64,000 bases of DNA. It comes from Bartonella henselae str. Houston-1 (GTDB lineage Bacteria; Pseudomonadota; Alphaproteobacteria; Rhizobiales; Rhizobiaceae). Below the pieces are notes generated by a model that did not search any database, was not told the origin of the DNA, and saw only the letters and a program-made list of their open reading frames with translations. Shown in pieces: positions 7,167 to 14,570 of this stretch (position 1 is its first letter; each line of letters opens with the position of its first letter). The position numbers were made by a program, and so were the translations under genes. The stretch is from NCBI RefSeq assembly GCF_000046705.1, contig NC_005956.1:806001-870000 (forward strand). Direction: 5' to 3'.

Positions 7167-7646
7167 ATGATCACTCATGCACAAACTATTCTCTGTCTTG
7201 ATCTAGGAAGCAAGACGGGCTGGGCGATATGTGGTGCGGATGGTCATATATTCAGTGGCGTCATGAATTTTCAGCCCCGTCGTTTTGAAGGCGGTGGGAT
7301 GCGTTATTTACGTTTTAAACAATGGCTTACTGAAATGAAGATGACAGCAAGGAGAATTGATGCGGTGTATTTTGAAGAAGTGCGCCGTCATGTAGGGACG
7401 GATGCAGCGCATGTTTATGGCGGCTTGTTAGCAACCTTAACGGCGTGGTGTGAACATCACCAAATTCCTTATGAAGGCATTCCCGTTGGGACGATTAAGA
7501 AAGAAACGACAGGAAAAGGAAATGCCTCAAAAGAAGAGATGATTAAAGCGGTGTGTGCAAAAGGGCACGCACCTAAAGATGACAACGAAGCAGATGCTTT
7601 GGCAATTTTATATCTAATGAAAGAAGGGGGTGTGTATGTCCAGTAA
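7167..7646 (+). CDS. Phage RuvC-like Holliday junction resolvase
   Basis: 159 residues with the RNase H-like fold. It shows the first catalytic aspartate in ILCLDLGSKTGWA (about residues 9-21), a glutamate in VYFEEV (about 67-72), and a C-terminal acidic pair in KDDNEADALAILY. It should resolve branched DNA during phage replication or recombination. AAGGGGGG stands a few bases before ATG. The last codons overlap the start of the DUF1376 gene (ATG 7636). Confidence 0.88.
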   Translation: MITHAQTILCLDLGSKTGWAICGADGHIFSGVMNFQPRRFEGGGMRYLRFKQWLTEMKMTARRIDAVYFEEVRRHVGTDAAHVYGGLLATLTAWCEHHQIPYEGIPVGTIKKETTGKGNASKEEMIKAVCAKGHAPKDDNEADALAILYLMKEGGVYVQ

Positions 7647-8886
7647 ATTACCATGGACGAGACTGTTTGCAGATAGATGGATTATTGATCTTGCTTGTTT
7701 ATCTCCCATTGAATGCAATGTTTATATCAAGTTACGTTTGCAAATGCTTTACACTGGAAAGCCCCTTTTGAATAATCTTAAGGTCTGGGCTAATTACACG
7801 GGCTGTTCAGTAAAAACGTTTATGAAAGCATTAGATGTTTTACAGAGTACTGATCATATTACACGTTTAGCAGATGGTCGCTTATGGAGTTTAAAAGTTG
7901 AAGAAGAACTCAATAACTCTAATGAAAGCTTAGATAAGGTATCGAAGGCATCTCGGTCAAAGAAATTATCGGAGAGAGCAAAGAAAGCAGCGCAGGCAAG
8001 ATGGGATAAACATACAAATGATGCTTGTGATGATGCTCAACTCACTGAAAACAATGATAAAAACGATGCTAAAGCAATGCTTAATGATGCTAAAACGGTT
8101 AAGCATGATGCTAACAGTATGCTTAAGGATGCTAAGCATGATGCTTACGACATGCTTAATGATGCCTATATATATAACATAAACAATAACACTAACATTA
8201 ACAGTAATAATAAAAAAACTAATACTATCGTATTAGCAAAAAAAGAAACTGATTTTGAAAATTTAGAAACGAACGATTTGGTTGAAGAGCCAATCGAGGT
8301 TCATGATCTCGAGAGCCAATCAGAGCCAATCGAAACCGCATCCCAAGATCAATCACCCCGTCACGAGCAAGAAAGCATTCCGAAAAAAGCAAAACGAGCG
8401 AAAGCTAATCGCGGTTGTCGATTGCCTGAGGATTTTGAACCCGATTACGATTTTGCCATTGCAGAGGGCTTGCCTTCAGAGCGTGTGAAAGTTGAAATCG
8501 CAAAATTTCGAGATTACTGGCGTTCAAAATCTGGAGCAAACGCTACCAAAATCGATTGGCAAGCAACCTGGCGTAACTGGGTGCGAAAGGCTATCGAGGA
8601 TTTAGAAAAAACAAAAAACACGAACAACAATGGTGGAAACAATGGAAACTTTTCAAAAGATCAAAGAACTTGTGGTGGTACCGGAGAGACAATCCGTAAT
8701 CTTATCCGTAAAGCAGGATTTAGTGAATCCACTTCAAGACATTGCACAACAGATGGCGCAATACGTCACAAGGGAGTATCCATTGACCTTAATCGATGGC
8801 GTGAAATTGACACCAGCTCTAGAGGAACAAGCTTTTGCAACTTATCAAACAGTCCAAAACTTACTTACCTTGAAAGCGTCTGTTGA
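7636..8886 (+). CDS. DUF1376 phage replication-associated protein
   Basis: The N-terminal ~95 residues (LPWTRLFADRWIID, ECNVYIKLRLQMLY, and a winged-helix-like VWANYTGC segment) match DUF1376, found in phage replication modules. A middle part carries degenerate MLNDAK/MLKDAK repeats and an asparagine run. Residues ~260-330 (LPEDFEPDYDFAIAEG, then FRDYWRSKSG and WQATWRNWVRKAI) match the C-terminal domain of phage replication initiators and DnaT-like helicase loaders. The last ~80 codons overlap another gene and look out of frame (C/S/T-rich), so the natural end may be nearer 8640. A GTG at 7630 is an alternative start. Confidence 0.8.
   Translation: MSSKLPWTRLFADRWIIDLACLSPIECNVYIKLRLQMLYTGKPLLNNLKVWANYTGCSVKTFMKALDVLQSTDHITRLADGRLWSLKVEEELNNSNESLDKVSKASRSKKLSERAKKAAQARWDKHTNDACDDAQLTENNDKNDAKAMLNDAKTVKHDANSMLKDAKHDAYDMLNDAYIYNINNNTNINSNNKKTNTIVLAKKETDFENLETNDLVEEPIEVHDLESQSEPIETASQDQSPRHEQESIPKKAKRAKANRGCRLPEDFEPDYDFAIAEGLPSERVKVEIAKFRDYWRSKSGANATKIDWQATWRNWVRKAIEDLEKTKNTNNNGGNNGNFSKDQRTCGGTGETIRNLIRKAGFSESTSRHCTTDGAIRHKGVSIDLNRWREIDTSSRGTSFCNLSNSPKLTYLESVC
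8064..8166 (+). repeat. Short in-gene repeats (GATGCTAA-type)
   Basis: Imperfect repeats of GATGCTAA plus ATGCTTAA-type units encode the NDAKAMLNDAK / HDANSMLKDAK / HDAYDMLNDAY series in the linker of the DUF1376 protein. They probably vary in number between strains. Confidence 0.55.
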
Positions 8887-9256
8887 AGATATTGCAGAGG
8901 CTCTTGATGTGCTTGAAGGTGGTTTGACAATGCAAAAAGTTTCGAATGCAGAGGCACGTGCAAAGGCTTATATCACAGCTCTTAACGGCATTTCGCTATG
9001 GGCTTTGTTGCAGGCTGTTAAAAATCTTGTGCGTGGAGAAGCCAAAGGCATGTCAACAACCTTTGTGCCCTCTTGTGCTGATCTTGCGCAGTATTGTCGC
9101 GATTTAGAAAACAGGCTTTCTGGAACTGCTGAGAAAGTGTTTATAGCTGTTGAAAATAGTCGTAACCTAGCCTTAGGAGGCAAGCGCATCTCATTTATGA
9201 GAATAGGAAAGCCTTGTGAAGAGCTTCATGGCAACTTGAGTTCAAAAGCAGCCTAA
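8642..9256 (+). CDS. Hypothetical phage replication-module protein, ~204 residues
   Basis: I start it at ATG 8642 (METFQKIKEL) because GGTGG lies just before it; ATG 8630 is also in frame. It is helical and acidic-basic balanced, with no membrane segment and no recognised family. The protein-like composition begins at the very start (DLVNPLQDIAQQMAQYV), so this frame and not the overlapping DUF1376 tail is probably the coding one over 8642-8886. Its place between replication genes suggests a role in phage DNA metabolism. Confidence 0.65.
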   Translation: METFQKIKELVVVPERQSVILSVKQDLVNPLQDIAQQMAQYVTREYPLTLIDGVKLTPALEEQAFATYQTVQNLLTLKASVEDIAEALDVLEGGLTMQKVSNAEARAKAYITALNGISLWALLQAVKNLVRGEAKGMSTTFVPSCADLAQYCRDLENRLSGTAEKVFIAVENSRNLALGGKRISFMRIGKPCEELHGNLSSKAA

Positions 9257-9320
9257 AAACAGCAAAATAGTGAGAAGTGCTGATCTTTTGGATTAGACAT
9301 GCATTTAAATCGACAAAAAG

Positions 9321-9390
9321 GCACCGTACAGCGCGATTTAGAACTTTTTTGATACAAACCACATTAGGAACATAAAACGCACCATACGGT
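9321..9390. promoter_or_regulatory. Imperfect long-spaced inverted repeat (copy of 39906-39974)
   Basis: ACCGTACAG at 9323 and CCATACGGT at 9382 lie in opposite orientation in the leader of the next gene. The paralogous leader at 39.9 kb has perfect 12-base arms in the same places. Preservation of the arms at two loci suggests a leader RNA structure or operator. Confidence 0.4.
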
Positions 9391-9436
9391 CAAATTTGAG
9401 ACAAATAACGCTATTGGTAAAATATAGGATGAAAAC

Positions 9437-9940
9437 ATGCCCATTTTAAAACATTTGCTCTTAAAAAACCGTAAACAGCCCATGCAAAAAAAATTTGTTG
9501 CAACCGCTGTTGGATATGTGCCGTGGGGAGATGGAGCCGCTGAGTATTTTTATAATCTCTACGAATATGAAGACGGTACAAGAGAGTGTGAAAAATTTGA
9601 TGGCGGTCAGTATTACAAAATACCTGAGAATGCGGACTTTAGCACCAAAGCGCAAGTAAAAGCGTGGATTTATGGGGGTGCGGTACCTAAAAGTGTTTTG
9701 AGTTATGAGGCTTTAATAGACGAGATGAATGAAAATATCAAACAGCGTTCACAAGCTGGTGGTGAGATAGACAGACAGCTAGAAGAAGCGCTTGATAAGC
9801 AGTTAGGCAGATACAAAAATAACAAAAAGATCAAAAACTATCGGAAGCAGCTTAACTTAAAACATGACTCATCTGCCCTGTTTTTAGACGGAGAGGAAAT
9901 TTACAGCGTAACAGCATGTCGGATAAACCAAAAAATATAG
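9437..9940 (+). CDS. Hypothetical phage protein, 167 residues (has a dead paralogue at 40.0 kb)
   Basis: AGGA stands 7 bases before ATG 9437. The N-terminal half is a compact aromatic-rich domain (FVATAVGYVPWGDGAAEYFY, then YEYEDGTRECEKFDGGQYYKIPE). The C-terminal half is helical and lysine-rich. I do not recognise the family. A degenerate copy with its leader lies at 39.85-40.33 kb, showing that the leader and gene travel as a unit in related phages. It is convergent with the toxin-antitoxin pair downstream. Confidence 0.62.
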   Translation: MPILKHLLLKNRKQPMQKKFVATAVGYVPWGDGAAEYFYNLYEYEDGTRECEKFDGGQYYKIPENADFSTKAQVKAWIYGGAVPKSVLSYEALIDEMNENIKQRSQAGGEIDRQLEEALDKQLGRYKNNKKIKNYRKQLNLKHDSSALFLDGEEIYSVTACRINQKI

Positions 9941-9944
9941 TTTG

Positions 9945-10217
9945 CTATGGCCACTTTTGTTTTGCGTGAAGTATGCGCAAAACCCGTATAGTGCCATTAG
10001 AAACATCATAAATCATAATATAATTCTTACGCACAATAAGCTCGCGCGTATTCCTAATTCGGCCAACACGACCAAGATTAGGAAAGCTAATGAGTCTTTC
10101 TACTTTTTTAGATAAAAGCTTGTCGAATACTAATGCAGCAGAAGGATTTTCTTGCGCGATATATTCCCGTATCTTTTGACGATCGTAATGCGCTATCCGT
10201 GTCCAAACGAGCTTCAT
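9945..10217 (-). CDS. RelE/ParE-superfamily toxin
   Basis: A 90-residue type II toxin: MKLVWTRIAHYDRQKIREYI, then FPNLGRVGRIRNTRELIVRKNYIMIYDV and a C-terminal VLRILHAKQKWP, the typical ParE/RelE end. ParE members poison gyrase and RelE members cleave mRNA. The ending and the RHH partner favour a ParE-like or YafQ-like member. The start overlaps the antitoxin stop by 4 bases. Confidence 0.85.
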   Translation of the reverse strand: MKLVWTRIAHYDRQKIREYIAQENPSAALVFDKLLSKKVERLISFPNLGRVGRIRNTRELIVRKNYIMIYDVSNGTIRVLRILHAKQKWP

Positions 10218-10504
10218 GAATCTGATGTCTTCAGCTTGCGTTGTATTTCAAAGCGCCATGCTTGTGCTTCTGTTTCAATTTCTTCAAAAGGTATTACATC
10301 ACCTGCGTTGGCAGAATTTAATCCAAGTTGGACTTGTTCCTGAAACCATAATTCATGCGCTATCTTTTCTTTTTGTTCTTTTACAATATCACGCATGTAA
10401 TCCCGTAAGAGCTGTGCAGCAGATCGATCACATGCTTTTGCAGCCTGAGAAAATTCACTTTTTAATGCATCATCAACGCGAAAGGTAAATGTTGTTTCAG
10501 CCAT
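10214..10504 (-). CDS. Ribbon-helix-helix antitoxin (RelB/DinJ-like)
   Basis: 96 residues. The N-terminal 45 residues (TFTFRVDDALKSEFSQAAKACDRSAAQLLRDYMRD) form a ribbon-helix-helix DNA-binding domain. The C-terminal part should wrap the toxin encoded immediately downstream. Antitoxin-first order with a 4-base overlap implies translational coupling and autorepression. A TTACAATGTAA palindrome sits just upstream. Confidence 0.85.
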   Translation of the reverse strand: MAETTFTFRVDDALKSEFSQAAKACDRSAAQLLRDYMRDIVKEQKEKIAHELWFQEQVQLGLNSANAGDVIPFEEIETEAQAWRFEIQRKLKTSDS

Positions 10505-10521
10505 TTTACACCATTAATATG

Positions 10522-10532
10522 TTACAATGTAA
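10522..10532. promoter_or_regulatory. Palindromic operator TTACAATGTAA of the RHH/ParE-like operon
   Basis: A perfect 5+5 palindrome with a one-base centre lies 18 bases upstream of the antitoxin start, within AT-rich promoter sequence (TTGTAC and TATTAT boxes readable on the minus strand, 18-base spacing). It fits an autoregulatory RHH binding site. Confidence 0.5.
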
Positions 10533-10715
10533 TTATAATATAACACATTTTAGTGCATGTACAATAGTAGTAGTTAGAAACAAAAGCTATGAATATCTTA
10601 CCATTTTAAATTCTTAATTATATACTTTAATAAATAATATTATCTTATTGAAAATAAAAAATAAATATTATAAAATATCTATTATAGATAGCGCAAATAT
10701 AAGGTAAGTGAAAAC

Positions 10716-11162
10716 ATGCTCAATAAAGTGATGTTAATTGGCTATTTAGGAGATGATCCTGAGAGCAAAACGATGACTTCTGGTGCTGAGGTGGTCAATT
10801 TTCGTATGGCAACCTTTGAAAGCTATATGAATAAAAATACGCACCAAAAAGTAGAAAAAACAGAATGGCATTCCGTAGTGGTTTTTAATCCGCATTTTGC
10901 AAAAATAGCACTTCAGTATCTACACAAAGGTTCAAAGGTTTACATAGAAGGCAAATTACAAACCCGTAAATGGCAAGATAAAAATGGACATGACCGTTAC
11001 ACAACAGAAATTGTCCTGCCACAATATAAAGGCGAGTTGCATTTACTTGATGCAAAGAAAGAGCAATCTGCGTCCTCTTCGTCTGTCACTTCTCAAAGTT
11101 ATGCTATCGCTTCAGGTGCTGATGATTATGGCATATCTGCTCATGACAGCATGCCATTTTGA
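10716..11162 (+). CDS. ssb: Phage single-stranded DNA-binding protein
   Basis: 148 residues. The N-terminal OB fold (MLNKVMLIGYLGDDPE, then EWHSVVVF, then YIEGKLQTRKWQDKNG) is followed by a serine-rich linker and the acidic tip DSMPF, used to recruit partner proteins (DIPF type in bacteria). It is shorter than most chromosomal SSBs and sits in the phage module, so it is probably the phage copy. Confidence 0.92.
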   Translation: MLNKVMLIGYLGDDPESKTMTSGAEVVNFRMATFESYMNKNTHQKVEKTEWHSVVVFNPHFAKIALQYLHKGSKVYIEGKLQTRKWQDKNGHDRYTTEIVLPQYKGELHLLDAKKEQSASSSSVTSQSYAIASGADDYGISAHDSMPF

Positions 11163-11215
11163 TTAAAAAATAGAGCAAAAATAAGAATGTGGATTTCCAC
11201 AGATACGGGGGATGT

Positions 11216-11749
11216 ATGAGAAAGAAAGATGCCTACATTTCACAAGTGAAAGTACGTCAAGACCCTGTTAATCAATTGGCAGTTGAAATGCGTGCTAAAC
11301 GCTTTGGTTTGACCATAGAAGAGGCTAAAAATCCACTTGCGGGGTCTTATGTTGGGCGGCTTTGTTTGCAAGGCGTGCTTACTCAAGACCAGTATGACGC
11401 TACGCAAAAATATCTTGAAGTGAGAAATGACTATTCGTGTGCAAAAGGTTTACCAAGCGCTGTTTATGATGAAAAACCATCATCTTCTGATGACAAAGCA
11501 AGAGAGAAGTGGGTTGAACGTGCAACAGAACAGTTTTGTAATACGCAAAAGGTCCTTAAAGAAGCACAGTGCCTTTATAGACAGCATAACCTTTATGCTG
11601 CGTTACAGTACCTTGTTATGGAAGATCAAGAATTGCCACATCTTGTGAATGCATTGCGTATCGCTCTGAATACTCTCCAGAAATATTTTGACCCAAAAAG
11701 TAAATGGGAAATGTTTTATTGTTATGAAAAGCTCTTGAAGAATAGATGA
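11216..11749 (+). CDS. Hypothetical phage protein, 177 residues
   Basis: I chose ATG 11216 (MRKKDAYIS) because GGGGGA precedes it; a GTG at 11189 would add nine residues. It is a helical protein (PVNQLAVEMRAKRFGLTIEEAK, then VGRLCLQGVLTQDQYDA) with a disordered middle and a helical C-terminus. It resembles in composition the small proteins encoded near terminases and SSBs in alphaproteobacterial phages, but I cannot name the family. Confidence 0.58.
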   Translation: MRKKDAYISQVKVRQDPVNQLAVEMRAKRFGLTIEEAKNPLAGSYVGRLCLQGVLTQDQYDATQKYLEVRNDYSCAKGLPSAVYDEKPSSSDDKAREKWVERATEQFCNTQKVLKEAQCLYRQHNLYAALQYLVMEDQELPHLVNALRIALNTLQKYFDPKSKWEMFYCYEKLLKNR

Positions 11750-11790
11750 TAAAATATTATATTTTTATATAATATTGGAAAGGGCGTTTA

Positions 11791-12049
11791 ATGCACACAA
11801 CAAAATTACGTAAAGTTGGAGGGTCTGTTATGCTCTCTATACCGCCGGCATTGCTTGATGTTCTTCATCTTACTGAGAACACGCAAGTTGGTTTGGCTGT
11901 TGATAATGGACAATTGGTTGTGAAGCCACAGACAATTTCAAGTTTACACTTTTGATGAATTGTTAGCTCAATGTAATCCTTCAGATGTTTTTGCGAATGA
12001 GGATATGGAGTGGTTTGATGCTAAACCTGTTGGTAGAGAGCTCTTGTGA
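11791..12049 (+). pseudogene. MazE/PemI-type antitoxin, frameshifted
   Basis: The first 54 codons (MHTTKLRKVGGSVMLSIPPA) form the AbrB-like DNA-binding domain of a MazE/PemI antitoxin, ending at TGA 11953-11955. The expected C-terminal toxin-binding tail continues in the +1 frame from about 11945 (YTFDELLAQCNPSDVF, then EDMEWFDAKPVGREL) and stops at 12047-12049, overlapping the toxin ATG by one base. One extra base (or two lost) near 11935-11945 explains it. The surviving fragment may still bind DNA but should not neutralise the toxin. Confidence 0.8.
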
Positions 12050-12381
12050 TGAAGCGGGGCGAAATTTGGCTTGTATCTCTTGACCCAACTTCAGGCTATG
12101 AACAAAAAGGAACGCGTCCTGTATTGATTGTATCACCAGAGGCGTTTAATCGTGTCACGAAAACACCCATTGTCTTACCCATTACAAGTGGAGGAAATTT
12201 TTCTCGAACCGCAGGTTTCGCTGTCTCATTGGTAGGAACAGGATTGCATACAACAGGTGTGATACGTTGTGACCAGCCACGTGCTCTGGATATAGCAGCG
12301 CGTCAGGGTAAGAAAATGGAAACAGTTCCCCCCATAATTATGAATGAAGTTCTTGCTAAGCTATCAACATTTCTCACATAG
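12049..12381 (+). CDS. MazF/PemK-family mRNA interferase toxin
   Basis: 110 residues with the MazF/PemK core: MKRGEIWLVSLDPTSGYEQKG (the arginine and GxEQxGxRP-type loop), TRPVLIVSPEAFN, then IVLPITS, and the catalytic-region segment VIRCDQPRALD. The frame appears intact, while the antitoxin before it is frameshifted. ATG 12049 overlaps the antitoxin's old stop; GTG 12046 is an alternative. Confidence 0.88.
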   Translation: MKRGEIWLVSLDPTSGYEQKGTRPVLIVSPEAFNRVTKTPIVLPITSGGNFSRTAGFAVSLVGTGLHTTGVIRCDQPRALDIAARQGKKMETVPPIIMNEVLAKLSTFLT

Positions 12382-12450
12382 TTTCTTCGCACTTGAAGGA
12401 TGTTAAAGTAAGCAACATGAGATGAAACGTTTTTCTGTACAATGCGTTGT

Positions 12451-12474
12451 ATTTGTATTACAGTGAATACAAAT
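12451..12474. promoter_or_regulatory. Inverted-repeat operator ATTTGTATT-N6-AATACAAAT of relBE
   Basis: Perfect 9-base arms with a 6-base centre, 15 bases upstream of the antitoxin ATG at 12489. This is the expected place for an RHH antitoxin operator. Confidence 0.65.
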
Positions 12475-12488
12475 ATGAGGATTCCATC

Positions 12489-12716
12489 ATGACGATATCT
12501 ATTCGGTTGCCAAGTGATCTCGAAACACGTTTGAATAATTTAGCTGCTAAGACAGGACGTACAAAGTCTTTTTATTTACGCGAGATTATTGAACGTGGCA
12601 TAGAGGAAGCAGAGGATTATTATTTAGCCTCACAAGTAAGAGAGCGCGTTCGAAGGGGAGAGGGTACTTTTTATAGCTCTGAAGAGGTGAGGAAAGAGCT
12701 TGGCTTGGACGATTAG
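12489..12716 (+). CDS. relB: RelB-like ribbon-helix-helix antitoxin
   Basis: 75 residues from ATG 12489, chosen because GAGGA lies 8 bases before it and because a longer frame would translate the operator. The RHH domain is clear (MTISIRLPSDLETRLNNLAAKTGRTKSFYLREIIERGI). The acidic C-terminal part (EEAEDYYLASQVRERVRRG, then SSEEVRKELGL) is of the RelB/StbD kind. The 3' end overlaps the toxin start by 17 bases. Confidence 0.88.
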   Translation: MTISIRLPSDLETRLNNLAAKTGRTKSFYLREIIERGIEEAEDYYLASQVRERVRRGEGTFYSSEEVRKELGLDD

Positions 12717-12969
12717 ATATGAAAAAAAAGCTCTTAGTTTTTTAAAAAAATGCGATAAAAAAGAAGCACGGCGGATTGTTGATTTTTTAGATCAACACGT
12801 TGCTCCTCTTGAAGATGTGCGTGTAATAGGTAAGCCCTTAAAAGGACAATTCTCAGGTTTATGGAGATATCGTGTAGGAGATTACAGGATACTTTGTGAA
12901 CTCTATGATAAGGAGCTTGTCGTATTAGTTTTGGCTGTTGGACATAGAAAAAATATATATAAAGGTTAA
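12700..12969 (+). CDS. relE: RelE-family mRNA interferase toxin
   Basis: 89 residues beginning at TTG 12700 (MAWTIRYEKKALSFLKK), the standard RelE N-terminus. The family residues are present: lysine-rich helix, GLWRYRVGDYRILCEL, and the C-terminal VGHRKNIYK. RelE cleaves mRNA in the ribosomal A site. It is paired with the antitoxin in front by overlap. Both partners look intact. Confidence 0.9.
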   Translation: MAWTIRYEKKALSFLKKCDKKEARRIVDFLDQHVAPLEDVRVIGKPLKGQFSGLWRYRVGDYRILCELYDKELVVLVLAVGHRKNIYKG

Positions 12970-12998
12970 GGTAAATCTTTTATAAAATATTTTGATCT

Positions 12999-13388
12999 TT
13001 AATCAAAGATTAAAAGGAGTAATACGGCGCAACTAATTAGAGCGGTTGTTAATAAAAAGAAATAAGCAGGAATTTTCAATTTAAAGCGCCAAAGTAAGTT
13101 AATGATGATGGACATTATACTAATAAATACGAGTACTTCTATTACAATTATTAAATCATCGAATGTTATACGTCGTTGAGGTTTTTCATAATCAGAGACA
13201 GTGGAAAACGAAATGTTATATTGATTAATTCCACTATCTGATAAAATCTTTTTTGGATGCTGTTCTGCTTTGTACTGCTTTTGTAAAACTTTAATTCTTT
13301 CATATAAACTTTGATCAATATTAGCAGATTGATAATGAATAGGGAGTTCACTATTGGTATAATCAGAAAGAAAAAGCCCATTGATCAC
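12999..13388 (-). CDS. Hypothetical protein with two C-terminal membrane spans
   Basis: 129 residues. A soluble N-terminal ~75 residues precede two hydrophobic segments (about 78-98 and 106-128). No family is recognised. It lies with the next gene in a leftward pair of membrane proteins between the toxin-antitoxin block and the terminase genes, a place where phages often carry moron or lysis-related genes. Nothing identifies it as a holin. Confidence 0.5.
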   Translation of the reverse strand: MINGLFLSDYTNSELPIHYQSANIDQSLYERIKVLQKQYKAEQHPKKILSDSGINQYNISFSTVSDYEKPQRRITFDDLIIVIEVLVFISIMSIIINLLWRFKLKIPAYFFLLTTALISCAVLLLLIFD

Positions 13389-13486
13389 TATGGCTAATAG
13401 AGCTGCTTATTTTGAAAAATAACACTAAAATTTCTCCTTTTTATTAATTATCAGTCATAGTATTGAACCTTTAATTGATTTTTTTC

Positions 13487-13945
13487 TCAACCAGATTCAT
13501 TTTGTTTCTCCATTATCATTATCTGTTTTTGTTGTTGCCAAAGCTTTTCGGATAATTCTTCAATTGTTTTGTCTCGCTCCTTAATCGCTTTGTAGTGTCT
13601 ATCGACCATCCTACTATTTTCCTTAACCGCTTCGTTTCGTTGTATAATCGCTTTATTAATTTTTTCATTCTCATAATCAAATGCCATCTGAGAGTATTCG
13701 ACTAAGCGATCATGTTCAGAATTTGCTATTATTCCTAGGTAATTTCTCCAAGCAAACAGCAAAATTGCCACTATTAATAAAAAGTTTCTTGAAAATTCAA
13801 GATACCAAAGCACACCGAGTACTATGACTAATAAAAGAGTACCTTGAAATTCTGTATTCCGACCATTTTCTGCTTCTTCCCACATGTCAGAGACTATACT
13901 CCATAGTATGAGTATACCCACTATTACTATGACAATATCACGCAT
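13487..13945 (-). CDS. Hypothetical membrane protein with coiled-coil C-terminus
   Basis: 152 residues. An N-terminal span (MRDIVIVIVGILILWSIVSD) and two closely packed spans (about residues 35-68) are followed by a long charged coiled coil (residues ~85-148, e.g. RDKTIEELSEKLWQQQKQIM). No family is recognised. It is probably expressed with its downstream membrane neighbour. A moron role is conceivable, as for that gene. Confidence 0.52.
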   Translation of the reverse strand: MRDIVIVIVGILILWSIVSDMWEEAENGRNTEFQGTLLLVIVLGVLWYLEFSRNFLLIVAILLFAWRNYLGIIANSEHDRLVEYSQMAFDYENEKINKAIIQRNEAVKENSRMVDRHYKAIKERDKTIEELSEKLWQQQKQIMIMEKQNESG

Positions 13946-14197
13946 TGTTTCCCCCCATTTATTAATTATCAGTCATATAATTGATTCTTTTAGAGGATAC
14001 AATTGTGAGGTGTTGCTTGGTGCTAAAGACACTATATTTAGGCAAGAAAATAAAAAATATACAATATCGTGATTTTTTTGTTGACATGGCGTGAATAATG
14101 GTGTTTTATAGAGCTGCTGTAGTGGTCGAATTGCGTCTAAAATTACAGTAGATAATTCCCCCTCAACTTCTTTTATTAAATTGACATGATTACTGAG

Positions 14198-14223
14198 AGC
14201 CCTGTGTTTTGCGGGGCTTTTTG
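14198..14223 (+). terminator. Rho-independent terminator before the terminase genes
   Basis: Stem AGCCC/GGGCT with a T-run (CTTTTTG), 20 bases before the terminase small-subunit ATG. It ends transcription entering from the left and separates early and late phage genes. Confidence 0.65.
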
Positions 14224-14243
14224 TTATTGGGAGAAAGTATTTT

Positions 14244-14570
14244 ATGACAGCAGAAAATACAGAGATGACTTTGCACCCAAAAAAATTGCCACCCAATGCA
14301 GGAAAAGGGCGGGTAAAAGGCGTACCCAATAAAACAACGAGCCTTTTGAAAGAGTCAGTCATTGAAGCTGCTAAACGAGCAGGCAGTAAATATGGTAAAG
14401 AAGGATTAATCTCTTATCTGGAAAAACAGGCACTTAAATGCCCCGCCGCTTATTTAGCGTTGCTTGGTAAGGTGTTGCCATTGCAAGTGACAGGGGAGGA
14501 TGGCGGGGCGATTAAGATGATAGGGCGCGTGGAAATCGCGCCTTTGGGTCATGACAACACGACAGATTAA
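14244..14570 (+). CDS. Phage terminase small subunit-like protein
   Basis: 108 residues with a basic glycine-rich start (LPPNAGKGRVKGVPNKTT) and a helical region (LLKESVIEAAKRAGSKYGKEGLISYL, then PAAYLALLGKVLPLQV) as in small terminase subunits of alphaproteobacterial prophages. It should recognise the packaging site and recruit the large subunit. The 3' end overlaps the large-subunit gene by 20 bases. Confidence 0.78.
   Translation: MTAENTEMTLHPKKLPPNAGKGRVKGVPNKTTSLLKESVIEAAKRAGSKYGKEGLISYLEKQALKCPAAYLALLGKVLPLQVTGEDGGAIKMIGRVEIAPLGHDNTTD

Noticed and set aside
11930..11960. Programmed +1 frameshift in the MazE-like gene
   Set aside because: No recognisable slippery sequence or stimulatory element is seen around the frame change; a simple mutation is more economical, though not excluded.
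12999..13945. Holin/lysis gene pair
   Set aside because: Two membrane proteins lie before the terminase, but there is no endolysin and the coiled-coil tail is not holin-like.
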